From Chitinophaga filiformis (GTDB lineage: Bacteria; Bacteroidota; Bacteroidia; Chitinophagales; Chitinophagaceae), in assembly GCF_021646545.1 (NCBI RefSeq), contig NZ_JAKIRP010000007.1, positions 287,741 through 351,740 of the forward strand: 64,000 nt of DNA, in the 5' to 3' direction. How positions within the stretch are numbered: the first letter of the stretch is position 1; every line of letters starts with the position of its first letter. The translations under genes were made by a program, and so were the position numbers. Positions 18,499-27,800 of the stretch are shown piece by piece. The notes under the pieces are model-generated. The model was not told the origin of the DNA. It made no database searches and saw only the letters and a program-made list of their open reading frames with translations.

Positions 18499-20436
18499 AT
18501 GAAACGATTATTACAATTGGTAACCCTGGTAACCTGTGCCAGTTATACCGCCACAGCACAGGATCTTGCCTATAAGATCCCTGAAAAAGCATTCAGTGTA
18601 TTTTCTGTAAAAAGCGATCAGCTGTTTAAACTCTACCCCACCGCCGAATTCAATAACAGTACGCTGGGAAAGAAGCTGCTGACCCAATTATCGAAAACCA
18701 CCGATAAAGATTATAAAAGCATAGAGGACCTCGGCATGAACCTGTCAGCCAACGTCTACTATTATTACCAGTTCACAGACAGTATCAAATATCACGGTGT
18801 ACTTATACCCCTTGCAGACAGCAAAAAGATAGACGTACTGTTCGCCAAGCAGGCTGACAGCATCCAGAAAGTAAATGGTGTGAATATCCTGCCTCGTCCC
18901 AAAGACAAAACAGTGATTGCATGGAATGAGCAGTTCCTGTACCTGACGTATGGCTCTGCAGCCAATTACTTCCTTGCTGATTCTGCCAACGCCGCCAGGT
19001 ATGGTATACCTGTGTTGTCAGGCGATGACTACTACTATTACGACGAAAGGGACGATGAACACGCTGACGCAGTTACCGCACCGGCAATAGATACTGTTGC
19101 TGTGGAAGATGTTCCGGTTGCAGCAGATACAATGACCTACCCGGATAGTGGTGTAATAGAAGTGCCTGCCCCTGCCCCCGTTGAAAGCGTGCCTGCTATA
19201 CCAGAAGTATCTTCAGAAGAAACATCCGCAGAAGAAGCAGGTGCTGAAGATATGCAACCATACCGGGAGAGGAGGAGAATGATGGACAGCGTTGCTACCA
19301 TCTGGCTCACCGCCTCCACACAGCAGATATTCGAAAAACGCAATACAGATCCTTCCATTCTGAATAATCCTGGTTATCTGCGCAGCGCGGACAATAACGC
19401 CGTTGCTACATTCTGGATGGCTGATCTGCAAGACATTTATTCTTCATTCCTCCCTTACAAGCTGTTGAAATATGGCAACATCATGCGTGGTTACGGTAAC
19501 GTCAACGCCCGGCTGTATATGGGAAAAGAGAATATTCACCTCACCAGCGAACTGGGACTGGATGCAGAGAAATCAGCCATTTATCAACAGATATGCGATC
19601 GTAAGATCAACAAGAACTTCCTGAAATATATCAAGAGCGACAGCCTGATCGGATTCATGAGCTATTCTTTCAATACAGAAGCTTACATGAACGAAATGCC
19701 GAAACTGCTCCTGCAGTCTTATGGTAGTAACAGGTATTCAGAGGAAATGGCGTTCGCGGCCGATTTGGTGTCTGTCATGCTGGATGAAAAAGCGATCGCC
19801 CAGGTAGTAAAAGGGGATGCTTTGTTCCTGCTGACGAACCTCAGCCGGAAACAGGTTACCTACCAGACCTATAACTACAATGAGGAAACGTTTGAATACA
19901 AGGATACTGTCATGACCAAAACAGAAACGCTACCCGATTTCCTGTTTATGTTCTCTTCCGATGATACCCGCCTGGTGGAAAAGCTGCTGAACTATGGTAT
20001 CAAAAAGGAGAAGATTCAGCTCAATAACGGCATCTATTCCATCGCCCAGATGAGAAAGAATCCGTTTACTATGCATGTGCTCATCAAAGACGGTATCGTA
20101 TTCCTTGGCACCTCCCTGCAGGACCTTACCCAGATCCACGACGGCTCTTTCAAAGGCAACCTTGACAAACAGCACAAAGAGCTGCTGACAAAGAACAACA
20201 TCGCCCTGTTCTTTAGTCCAAAGAGTCTCGGCGCCAAAATACCTGCTAAGGAACTCGACGAAACAAATGAAAAGATCAGTAAACTGCTGGCCGGCGCCGG
20301 AAATGTGTACCTCACTTCCGCAGGATTAAAAGATGGCTATATCTCCGGAGATCTGACCGTCGATGTGCCGAAAGGAGAGGAAAATGCACTGAAATACTTC
20401 CTTAACCTCATTGAGGAAATGGATAAGATCAAATAG
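18499..20436 (+). CDS. Large secreted protein of unknown function (possibly DUF4836-like)
   Basis: 645 aa with a signal peptide (LVTLVTCASYTATAQ). The first 170 residues start with YKIPEKAFSVFSVKSDQLFK, reminiscent of Bacteroidota proteins of the DUF4836 kind that open with a statement-like IP-x-A-FxV-x-K segment; this is a tentative resemblance. Residues about 175-255 form a low-complexity acidic, Ala/Pro/Val-rich linker (DDYYYYDERDDEH, VPAPAPVESVPAIPE). The C-terminal 390 residues look globular. It follows the lipoprotein gene by 3 bp and is closed by a strong terminator, so the two form a transcription unit. No catalytic motif seen. Confidence 0.75.
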   Translation: MKRLLQLVTLVTCASYTATAQDLAYKIPEKAFSVFSVKSDQLFKLYPTAEFNNSTLGKKLLTQLSKTTDKDYKSIEDLGMNLSANVYYYYQFTDSIKYHGVLIPLADSKKIDVLFAKQADSIQKVNGVNILPRPKDKTVIAWNEQFLYLTYGSAANYFLADSANAARYGIPVLSGDDYYYYDERDDEHADAVTAPAIDTVAVEDVPVAADTMTYPDSGVIEVPAPAPVESVPAIPEVSSEETSAEEAGAEDMQPYRERRRMMDSVATIWLTASTQQIFEKRNTDPSILNNPGYLRSADNNAVATFWMADLQDIYSSFLPYKLLKYGNIMRGYGNVNARLYMGKENIHLTSELGLDAEKSAIYQQICDRKINKNFLKYIKSDSLIGFMSYSFNTEAYMNEMPKLLLQSYGSNRYSEEMAFAADLVSVMLDEKAIAQVVKGDALFLLTNLSRKQVTYQTYNYNEETFEYKDTVMTKTETLPDFLFMFSSDDTRLVEKLLNYGIKKEKIQLNNGIYSIAQMRKNPFTMHVLIKDGIVFLGTSLQDLTQIHDGSFKGNLDKQHKELLTKNNIALFFSPKSLGAKIPAKELDETNEKISKLLAGAGNVYLTSAGLKDGYISGDLTVDVPKGEENALKYFLNLIEEMDKIK

Positions 20437-20511
20437 TGCAACTTCGGGATTAAAGTGACCTGACCCGCCTTATTTGAATTGAGGGTCTATAAATGATAAA
20501 ATTCACTCCTG

Positions 20512-20556
20512 AATGCCTTTGGGAAAAAGACTTTCCCAAAGGCATTTTTCTTTCTG
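20512..20556 (+). terminator. Strong rho-independent terminator
   Basis: A perfect 15 bp stem (AATGCCTTTGGGAAA, 20512-20526, with its complement at 20532-20546) around a 5 nt loop is followed by TTTCTTTC. It closes the lipoprotein/secreted-protein unit. Confidence 0.9.
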
Positions 20557-20792
20557 TTCCTCCTGGACAGGACAATGTCAACTCACCTTTCATCCTGCCA
20601 TTTGTAAGAAGAAATAGTACACCGTTGGTACCGAATTACATACTATAGGCTTCACCGGTCGATGGAATAACAAACGGGTTTAATCGCTGTGAATCTATAA
20701 CAACCATCAGTATGAAAAAGATGATGCTATAGGGGACGCTATTTGTAAGGACCATCACATGCCGGTATCTTCTTCTCCTCAATTAAATCCAA

Positions 20793-20800
20793 AACTTTTG
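20793..20800 (+). promoter_or_regulatory. Candidate -7 element before the ECF sigma gene
   Basis: AACTTTTG matches TAnnTTTG at seven of eight positions and lies 30 bp before the preferred start at 20831. No good TTTG at the expected upstream spacing. Apart from this and the terminator, the spacer 20557-20830 shows no gene or obvious element. Confidence 0.3.
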
Positions 20801-20830
20801 TATTTTCCCGATCCAGGGGAACTACTTAGC

Positions 20831-21415
20831 ATGCACGCCCATTCATACAACGATAAAGAATTATTCCAGTTAATCTCGGAAGGCGACGAAAATGCCTTCC
20901 GCCAGCTATTCCATCAATACGTTCCCGAGCTGCAGCCGCTGGCCCGGCATATCACCAAAACAGATGCTGTCGCAGACGACATTATCCAGGAAACATTCCT
21001 CCGGTTATGGATCAGCCGGGATAAACTGCCCACGATAGAAAATCCCCGCTCCTGGTTACTGAAGATCGTTTTCCATCAGTCGTTCAGCTACCTCCGGCGG
21101 CAGGCAGTGCATGACAAGGCAATGAACAAACTGGAAGAAGAACAGGAACTATTCACCCCGGAAACCAATCTCGCCTACACGACCATGGTGAAGCTGATAG
21201 GGGAAGCAGTGACGCAGTTACCACCGCAGGCAAAACGAATCTACCTCCTGAGCCGCGAAAAAGGCATGAAAATTCCCGAGATCGCGGCAGCGCTGTCACT
21301 ATCCCCCAATACGGTGAAAAATTCCCTTGTAAGGTCCCTGCAAACCATCAGAAAACACCTCGAACAGGCAGGGCACCTCCTCCCTTTTCTCTTGCTGTGG
21401 TTGCTGGAACTTTGA
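20831..21415 (+). CDS. ECF-family RNA polymerase sigma factor (PUL 2)
   Basis: 195 aa from the preferred ATG at 20831, which has AGGGGA 12 bp upstream; an in-frame ATG at 20759 would add 24 residues without family character. Region 2 is visible (FRQLFHQYVPELQPLAR, DAVADDIIQETFLRLW, then PRSWLLKIVFHQSFSYLRR) and region 4 helix-turn-helix is IPEIAAALSLSPNTVKNSLV. It belongs to the Bacteroidota FecI-like group. With the FecR gene 138 bp downstream and an STN-SusC after it, it should switch on this locus when the receptor binds its glycan. The C-terminus ends in a hydrophobic LLPFLLLWLLEL tail. Confidence 0.92.
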   Translation: MHAHSYNDKELFQLISEGDENAFRQLFHQYVPELQPLARHITKTDAVADDIIQETFLRLWISRDKLPTIENPRSWLLKIVFHQSFSYLRRQAVHDKAMNKLEEEQELFTPETNLAYTTMVKLIGEAVTQLPPQAKRIYLLSREKGMKIPEIAAALSLSPNTVKNSLVRSLQTIRKHLEQAGHLLPFLLLWLLEL

Positions 21416-21553
21416 CCGGTAAACTTTTTTTTACAATCGATAGGTCCTTTTTCACCACTTACGCGTCTGTTGATACGAAGGCCAGTTGTTCCGGGGGGAA
21501 CATACGACCACGTTCATGAGAAAGAACCACGTTAAAAAACTGATATTCAGTAC

Positions 21554-22732
21554 ATGACCGACCGTTTAACATACCTGGTTACACAGGTGTTACAGCATGC
21601 TGCTACGGCAGATGAGCTGCAGGAGCTTTCCGATCTGCTGGAAGCTGATGGAGATGGTGTCATTTCCCGGCAAATAGAGGCATTATTAAGGCAGGATATT
21701 GGAACGGGTAATATACCATATGATCATGATCACTGGGACGATATAGCCAGCAGCATTTTGGCGGCCGACAAGCCCGCACCTGCGCCGTTAGTGCCCATCC
21801 GCGGCAATGGCAGATGGCGTTGGGGCGTGGCTGCCTGCGTGGCTTTATTATTAGCGACCGGCGGTGTCTGGTACCTCTTACAACATAAGATTGTCAGGCA
21901 TATTGCCAATGTAGAGCAACAGCAACGCCACTCAGATATTCCACCCGGTGCTGACAGAGCCACCCTTACACTGGCCGATGGTACTGAAATTCCTTTGGAT
22001 AGTGGCACACAACATACATTGGCAAGACAAGGCAATACTATCATCAGCAAACCCGGCAACGGCCGGCTGTCCTATCAGTCAGGGTCTGTCCTATCCCGCG
22101 AAATCCCTCCCTACAATACCCTGCGCACGCCAGCAGGAGGCCAGTTCCAGCTGCAACTACCAGATGGCAGTAAGGTATGGCTGAACGCCGCCAGCAGCCT
22201 GCGCTACCCTGTTGCTTTTACCGGCAATGCCAGAACGGTGGAACTCAACGGGGAAGCCTATTTTGAGATCGCCGCCAATGCAAAGCAGCCTTTCATTGTA
22301 AAAGCAGCCAATACCGACGTGCAAGTGCTCGGTACGCAGTTCAATGTGATGGCCTATGAAGATGAAACCAGCGTTAAAACCACCCTGCTCACCGGCGCTG
22401 TGAAAGTGAACGATAAACGGCTGCACCCCGGCCAGGGCGCAAGTATCGACAGGCGGAGCGGCGCTTTGTCTGTGCAGGAGCATGTAAATACGGAAGCAGT
22501 CATTGCGTGGAAAAATGGCCTTATACAACTTGAAGGAGAAGACATCCATGCCGTTATGCGGCTCATTGCCCGCTGGTATGATGTCCGCGTAACATACAAT
22601 GCACCTGTGAATGCCCACTTCAGAGGTATCATTCCCAGGAATGTACCCTTATCGCAGGTGTTAAAAATGCTCGAAATGACAGGAGAAGTACACTTTACAG
22701 TAGCAGATAAACAGATTATTGTTTCACCATAA
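21554..22732 (+). CDS. FecR-family anti-sigma factor (PUL 2)
   Basis: 392 aa. An N-terminal cytosolic helical region (about 1-85) is followed by one membrane segment (WGVAACVALLLATGGVWYLL), the FecR domain (LADGTEIPLDSG, LPDGSKVWLNAASSLRYP, VELNGEAYFEIAANAKQPF, VQVLGTQFNVMAYEDE) and a C-terminal DUF4974-type STN-like domain (RLIARWYDVRVTYN, FRGIIPRNVPLSQVLKMLEM). It holds the ECF sigma factor inactive until the SusC STN domain signals through the periplasm. Gene order sigma, FecR, SusC is the classic transenvelope arrangement. Confidence 0.94.
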   Translation: MTDRLTYLVTQVLQHAATADELQELSDLLEADGDGVISRQIEALLRQDIGTGNIPYDHDHWDDIASSILAADKPAPAPLVPIRGNGRWRWGVAACVALLLATGGVWYLLQHKIVRHIANVEQQQRHSDIPPGADRATLTLADGTEIPLDSGTQHTLARQGNTIISKPGNGRLSYQSGSVLSREIPPYNTLRTPAGGQFQLQLPDGSKVWLNAASSLRYPVAFTGNARTVELNGEAYFEIAANAKQPFIVKAANTDVQVLGTQFNVMAYEDETSVKTTLLTGAVKVNDKRLHPGQGASIDRRSGALSVQEHVNTEAVIAWKNGLIQLEGEDIHAVMRLIARWYDVRVTYNAPVNAHFRGIIPRNVPLSQVLKMLEMTGEVHFTVADKQIIVSP

Positions 22733-22804
22733 AATTCCACCTTATAAACAGCCTATAAATAGCATGAACACCTGATATCCTTTTACCATTGTCTGAAAAC
22801 AAGG

Positions 22805-22833
22805 AACCGGAAGCGTCTGGATCACCTCCGGTT
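22805..22833 (+). promoter_or_regulatory. Leader hairpin upstream of STN-susC
   Basis: AACCGGA (22805-22811) pairs with TCCGGTT (22827-22833) around a 15 nt loop, between the FecR stop and the susC start. No T-run follows at once (GTCTGGGTTTTT). It could be a weak attenuator or a leader structure; a hairpin occupies a comparable place before the susC of PUL 3. Confidence 0.35.
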
Positions 22834-22899
22834 TGTCTGGGTTTTTAAGCACAATTATTTACAGCAATTATTCTTTACTTACCCAAACCATACAAAAGT

Positions 22900-25800
22900 A
22901 TGCAATTGATGCCTTTCTCCGAAAGCAATATGTATTGTTTTGCCCGGAGGCGAACAATTCCACGATTACCAGTAAAACTATCACCGGCTATGAAACTAAA
23001 GCTGCTTTGCGTCATCATGATATTGTTGCACATACCGGCATGGGCCTATGCACAAACGGTCAGCCTCTCGCTACGCAATACCCCCTTGAATAAGGTTTTC
23101 GACGAAATACGAAAACAAACAGGATATACTTTTCTGTATACAGATGAGCAGTTGTTCCGGGGACGCGAAGTGACGATTAACGTGAAAAATATGCCGCTGC
23201 AACAGGCGCTGGACGCATCGTTTAAAAATCAGCCACTCTCCTATACGATCTCCGACAAGACGATCATTGTGAAGAGAAAAGCAGTACAGTCCGCGCCCGC
23301 GCCTCCCGCTCCCGACAAGGAAGTAAAAGGTACTGTCACGAATGACAAAGGAGAACAACTGCCGGGCGCTACCGTCCAGGTGAAAGGCACCGGCAAGGGA
23401 GTGATCACCAATGAACGGGGAGAGTTCAGCATCAGTATACCAGACGATAACGCCATACTGGTCATCTCCTCACTGGGTTACAACAAAATGGAAATACCCG
23501 TACAGGGGAGAACGCAATTGCCCGTTAAGCTTACTACATCCGCTTCAAGTATCAATGAGCTCGTAGTAGTAGGTTACGGCGAACAAAGAAGAGCCACACT
23601 CACGCATTCTATCACGACAGTATCAGCCGCCGCATTCCAGGACCAGCCGGTGAACAGATTAGACCAGGTATTGCAGGGAAGAGCAGCAGGCGTACAGGTA
23701 ACCAACGCTGCCGGCTCTCCGGGAGGTGCAGTGAGGATACGTATCAGGGGAGCCAACTCCATCAACGGCGACAACGGTCCGCTGTATGTAGTAGACGGTT
23801 TTGTAGGTGCAGAATTCTTCGCCATCAATCCAGATGATATTGAATCTGTACAGGTATTGAAAGACGCCTCTGCAACGGCTATATTTGGTAGCAGAGGTGC
23901 TAACGGTGTCATCATCATCACCACTAAAAAGGGAAATAAAGGCGGATTGAAAGTCAATTTCACTTCCCGTTTATCTACCGCTACTGTCATCAAAAAAATG
24001 GACCTCCTGAACGCGGCCGACTTTGCAGAAACCGCCAATGCACATGCGCAGGCAGTAGGTACTGCACAGCCATTCACCGCTCAGCAGATCAGTGATTTCC
24101 GGGCCAAAGGAGGCACCGACTGGCAGGATGAAATATTCAGAAGCGCACCCGCACAGGAGTACCTGCTGAGTCTTGCAGGCGGAAGCGATAAGACCAGCTA
24201 TTTCATATCGGGTAACTATCTCAACCAGGATGGTGTGATCAACAATTCATATTACAAACGCTATACCTTGCGTTCCAACATCAGCTCAACACTATCCTCC
24301 AAAGTCACTGCCTTTCTCAATATTACAGGCTCCTACAGCGAAGCGCAGAATGTAGATATTCCTGCCGATGGTCCAAGCAGTCCGCTGGCACAGGCTATCA
24401 CCTGGTCGCCTACAGTACCGGTGAGGAAAGCCGATGGTAGCTTCACCATTACAGATCCCGTTGGTTCTGTTTTCTTCAACCCGCTTGCGCTCACGGTAGA
24501 CAGGCTGGCAGTAACAGACAGAATGCTGGCGAATGCGATAGGCGGTTTCAAATTTGACATCCTGCGTGGACTGACCTTCAATACACAATACGGCGTCAAC
24601 TATCTCGAATATGAGAACAAGAGCTTCGCAGGCAAAGCCACCAATTCCGGCAGCGCCACCAGCAGTCTTCGCTCCAACAAGGAAATAAGATTACAGAGTA
24701 CCAATACGCTGAATTACCACCGCGTATTCAACAATACACACAACCTCGATATCACTGCAGTATCAGAATACCAGCAATCCACCTACAACTACCTTTCTGC
24801 CGGCGCGTCCAACCTGACATATGAATCGTTCATGTGGAATAATCTCGCTTTAGGTACACCGGGCAGTCCTGCTTCGGGATATGCAAAGTCTGCATTGTTC
24901 TCACTGGTAGGTCGTGTGAATTATGGCTATAAAGATAAATACCTCATCTCGGCAGCGCTGAGAAGGGATGGCGCATCTAAATTCCTGGGCAATAATAAGT
25001 ACAGTTATTTTCCTTCTGTATCTGTCGGATGGGTGATCACCAATGAGCCCTTTATGCAGCAGGCACGTTTCATCAGTAACCTGAAATTGCGTGGCAGCTG
25101 GGGTTCTACCGGTAGTCAGAGCGTTAACGCCTATAGCACCTTTTCTTCTTATTCCAGGATGATCGCATCGTTTACCAATTCCACTTTCCTCAACGGAATT
25201 GTATTAGGTAATATCGGCAACCCTGATCTGAAATGGGAAACTACTGAACAAAAGAACATCGGTATAGATGCCGGCATCCTGAACGACAGGGTCAATATTA
25301 CTGCTGATTATTTTGTAAAAGATACCCGCGACCTGCTGTTGAACGAAAGCCTGCCTATGTATCTTGGCGGCAATACCATTACCAGGAATGTGGGCGCTGT
25401 ACAGAATAAAGGCTTCGAATTTTCAATAGAAGGAGCAGTCATCACCAAAGGTCCCCTCACCTGGAATACCAGCCTGAATGCATCCTTCATCAAAAACAGG
25501 ATACAGACGCTCGGTGCAGGCAAAAAACTGATCTTCGACCCGACCGACAGGAAGATCGGGGGCGGTATGTCTCCTCAGTCGGAATTTGTCATCATGCCAG
25601 GACAACCGCTGGGCGCTATCTGGGGTTTGACCTACCTGGGCACCTGGAAACCCGGCGATAGTAAAGCGCAGGAATTTGGCGCGGTGCCCGGCGATGCCAG
25701 ATACCTGGACAAGGATAACAACAATGTGATAGATGCCAACGATTATGGTGTGATCGGTACAGGTATTCCACGCATATCCGCCGGATGGAACAATACCATC

Positions 25801-26262
25801 ACTTACAGATCATTCACCTTAAACCTGTTCTGGCAGGGCCTCTTCGGATTCGATAAGCTGAATTACAACAAAGCGGCCGCCATGTACTACGGTGGCGATG
25901 CAAGGGAAGCTACCTCTGTCGATATTAAAAACCGCTACATACCTGGTGTAAACGAGACCTCAGACATTCCCGGCTTCAGCAGCACCAACAGGAACTTTAC
26001 GCAAAGCACCCGCTTCCTGGAAAAAGCAGACTTCGTGCGACTGAAGAACGTCAGCCTCTCTTATGACATCAAAAAACAGCAACTAAAGAACATGGTGGCG
26101 GTAAAGCTGTTCCTGAGCGCCACCAATCTTTTCACCATTACCAGTTACAGCGGTATAGATCCCGAAGCCAATTCCTCTGCCGGCGATATCCGGCAGGGTA
26201 TTGATTTCGGCTCCTATCCTAACGCAAAGACGATCACCGGAGGTGTTACACTGAGCTTTTAA
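22900..26262 (+). CDS. SusC-family TonB-dependent receptor with STN signalling domain (PUL 2)
   Basis: 1120 aa from the ATG at 22900; an ATG at 22990 gives a compact signal peptide (MKLKLLCVIMILLHIPAWAY), but Chitinophaga-type SusC proteins often carry such 30-residue extensions, so both starts are possible. After the signal come an STN domain (SLRNTPLNKVFDEIRKQTGY to IIVKRK), a carboxypeptidase-D-like domain (KGTVTNDKGEQLPGATVQVK), the plug (NELVVVGYGEQ, SPGGAVRIRIRGANSING, PLYVVDGFVG) and the barrel ending GGVTLSF. It imports glycan with SusD and signals to FecR. The last 35 bp of the gene are duplicated just after the stop. Confidence 0.96.
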   Translation: MQLMPFSESNMYCFARRRTIPRLPVKLSPAMKLKLLCVIMILLHIPAWAYAQTVSLSLRNTPLNKVFDEIRKQTGYTFLYTDEQLFRGREVTINVKNMPLQQALDASFKNQPLSYTISDKTIIVKRKAVQSAPAPPAPDKEVKGTVTNDKGEQLPGATVQVKGTGKGVITNERGEFSISIPDDNAILVISSLGYNKMEIPVQGRTQLPVKLTTSASSINELVVVGYGEQRRATLTHSITTVSAAAFQDQPVNRLDQVLQGRAAGVQVTNAAGSPGGAVRIRIRGANSINGDNGPLYVVDGFVGAEFFAINPDDIESVQVLKDASATAIFGSRGANGVIIITTKKGNKGGLKVNFTSRLSTATVIKKMDLLNAADFAETANAHAQAVGTAQPFTAQQISDFRAKGGTDWQDEIFRSAPAQEYLLSLAGGSDKTSYFISGNYLNQDGVINNSYYKRYTLRSNISSTLSSKVTAFLNITGSYSEAQNVDIPADGPSSPLAQAITWSPTVPVRKADGSFTITDPVGSVFFNPLALTVDRLAVTDRMLANAIGGFKFDILRGLTFNTQYGVNYLEYENKSFAGKATNSGSATSSLRSNKEIRLQSTNTLNYHRVFNNTHNLDITAVSEYQQSTYNYLSAGASNLTYESFMWNNLALGTPGSPASGYAKSALFSLVGRVNYGYKDKYLISAALRRDGASKFLGNNKYSYFPSVSVGWVITNEPFMQQARFISNLKLRGSWGSTGSQSVNAYSTFSSYSRMIASFTNSTFLNGIVLGNIGNPDLKWETTEQKNIGIDAGILNDRVNITADYFVKDTRDLLLNESLPMYLGGNTITRNVGAVQNKGFEFSIEGAVITKGPLTWNTSLNASFIKNRIQTLGAGKKLIFDPTDRKIGGGMSPQSEFVIMPGQPLGAIWGLTYLGTWKPGDSKAQEFGAVPGDARYLDKDNNNVIDANDYGVIGTGIPRISAGWNNTITYRSFTLNLFWQGLFGFDKLNYNKAAAMYYGGDAREATSVDIKNRYIPGVNETSDIPGFSSTNRNFTQSTRFLEKADFVRLKNVSLSYDIKKQQLKNMVAVKLFLSATNLFTITSYSGIDPEANSSAGDIRQGIDFGSYPNAKTITGGVTLSF

Positions 26263-26300
26263 AGACTATCACCGAAGGTATGACACTAAGCCTTTAAAGA
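26226..26300 (+). repeat. 35 bp tandem duplication spanning the susC stop codon
   Basis: 26226-26260 (starting AAAGACGATCACCGG) is repeated at 26261-26295 (starting AAAGACTATCACCGA) with 6 differences in 35, and a third AAAGA start follows at 26296. The first copy encodes the susC C-terminal strand; the second is non-coding spacer before susD. Confidence 0.8.
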
Positions 26301-26307
26301 TTTGTTT

Positions 26308-27771
26308 ATGAAAAGAATCATCCACATGAAAAATATATACATTATCCTTTGCCTGCTGTTAACAGCGGGATGCGGCAAACAGCTGACAGAAGATCCCAGG
26401 GGACTCGTAGGTGGATCTGCTGCTTTAAGCAGCGTAGCGGGGCTGGAATCGGCGCTTACAGGTGCTTATGGCAGCCTGATGGTACCCTGGAACAGTGGCT
26501 TCACTACCGTGTCACAGATCGCGATGACGATGGGTGCAGATGACCTGACCACGCATCCTGGCTCCAACAAGGAAGAATTCAGGGAATTTGACCGCTTCAA
26601 TGTATCCTCGCTCAACAGCAGGATGAATCCTATCTGGCTGGGATGTTACAAGACCATCCAATCCACCACCAATATCATCAACAACTATCAGCAGGTACAG
26701 GATGGCACCACCGCTACCGTAAATGCCATTGTCGGTGAAGCCAGTTTCCTGCGGGCTTTGTGTTATTACTGGCTGACAAGACTCTGGGGAGAAGTACCTG
26801 TTATTCCCACAGAACAATATTCGCCCGATCTGTTGCACCTGACTAAAAGCACGCCTGCTGTTATTTATAAGCTGATAGAGGAAGATCTGGCCCGTGCAGA
26901 GGAAATGGTGCCTGAAAAAAAACGCGACCCGGGAAGGCCCAATAAAGGCGCCGTAAAGGCATTGCTGGCGGATGTATACCTGACAGAAGCAGGCTGGCCC
27001 CTGAAGGACCAGTCAAAATATGCACTGGCAGCTGCAAAAGCGAAGGAAGTGATAGATAACAAAGCGGTGTACAATTTTGACCTGTTCCAGGATGGTTATC
27101 TGAAGATCTTTGCAGGCGGTACTACGGAAGATGTTTTCACTTTATTCACCCGCGGACAATGGTCTACTTACAACTCCTTCTATGGCTTGTCCACCATGCC
27201 TGAAAACGAAGGCGGCTGGAGTGACTTCTTCCCCGAGCTGAAATTCTTCCGGGAGTTCCCTGCCGGCAGCAGGAAAGACGCCACCTTCTCCACTGAGTTC
27301 GTTGTAAGCGGCGATACAATTCCCTGGCAGGAAACCACCACCAAACATCCTTATTACAAAAAGTTCACGATACAATCAGGCGCTAAAAATGTATACATGT
27401 CCAACAACCCTGTGATCATGATCCGTTATGCCCATTTACTGTTGATCTATGCTGAAGCACAGGCCCGCGCTACCGGTAGTCCTGATGCACAAGCCTATGC
27501 CGCGGTGAACGCCGTACGGCAGAGGGCCGGCCTTTCTCCATTGCCCGAAGGTTTGACCGGATCTGATTTTGCAGCTGCTGTAGTACAGGAACGCGCCTGG
27601 GAATTTGCCGGCGAATGGAACCGCTGGTTTGACCTCGTAAGACTGGAACAGGTTGCAGCCGCTAATGCTGATAAAGACCCTGGCGACCTGGCGCCTGCGG
27701 GAACAATCACCCAGCAACAATACTGGATGCCTGTACCAGGTGCAGACGCCATCATTAATCCGAATTTATAG
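26308..27771 (+). CDS. SusD/RagB-family lipoprotein (PUL 2)
   Basis: The ATG at 26308 gives 487 aa (an in-frame ATG at 26326 is also possible). The signal ends in a canonical lipobox LLTAGC. SusD features: VAGLESALTGAYGSLM, GEASFLRALCYYWLTRLWGE, GAVKALLADVYLTEAGWP, then at the C-terminus AAVNAVRQRAGLSPLPEG, QERAWEFAGEWNRWFDLVRL and YWMPVPGADAIINPNL. It binds the same glycan as its SusC partner, 45 bp upstream, and is followed 29 bp later by the GH16 enzyme. Probably specific for a beta-glucan, judged only from the GH16 neighbour. Confidence 0.95.
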   Translation: MKRIIHMKNIYIILCLLLTAGCGKQLTEDPRGLVGGSAALSSVAGLESALTGAYGSLMVPWNSGFTTVSQIAMTMGADDLTTHPGSNKEEFREFDRFNVSSLNSRMNPIWLGCYKTIQSTTNIINNYQQVQDGTTATVNAIVGEASFLRALCYYWLTRLWGEVPVIPTEQYSPDLLHLTKSTPAVIYKLIEEDLARAEEMVPEKKRDPGRPNKGAVKALLADVYLTEAGWPLKDQSKYALAAAKAKEVIDNKAVYNFDLFQDGYLKIFAGGTTEDVFTLFTRGQWSTYNSFYGLSTMPENEGGWSDFFPELKFFREFPAGSRKDATFSTEFVVSGDTIPWQETTTKHPYYKKFTIQSGAKNVYMSNNPVIMIRYAHLLLIYAEAQARATGSPDAQAYAAVNAVRQRAGLSPLPEGLTGSDFAAAVVQERAWEFAGEWNRWFDLVRLEQVAAANADKDPGDLAPAGTITQQQYWMPVPGADAIINPNL

Positions 27772-27800
27772 ATATATAACCCACACTTAAAATTTCCGTT

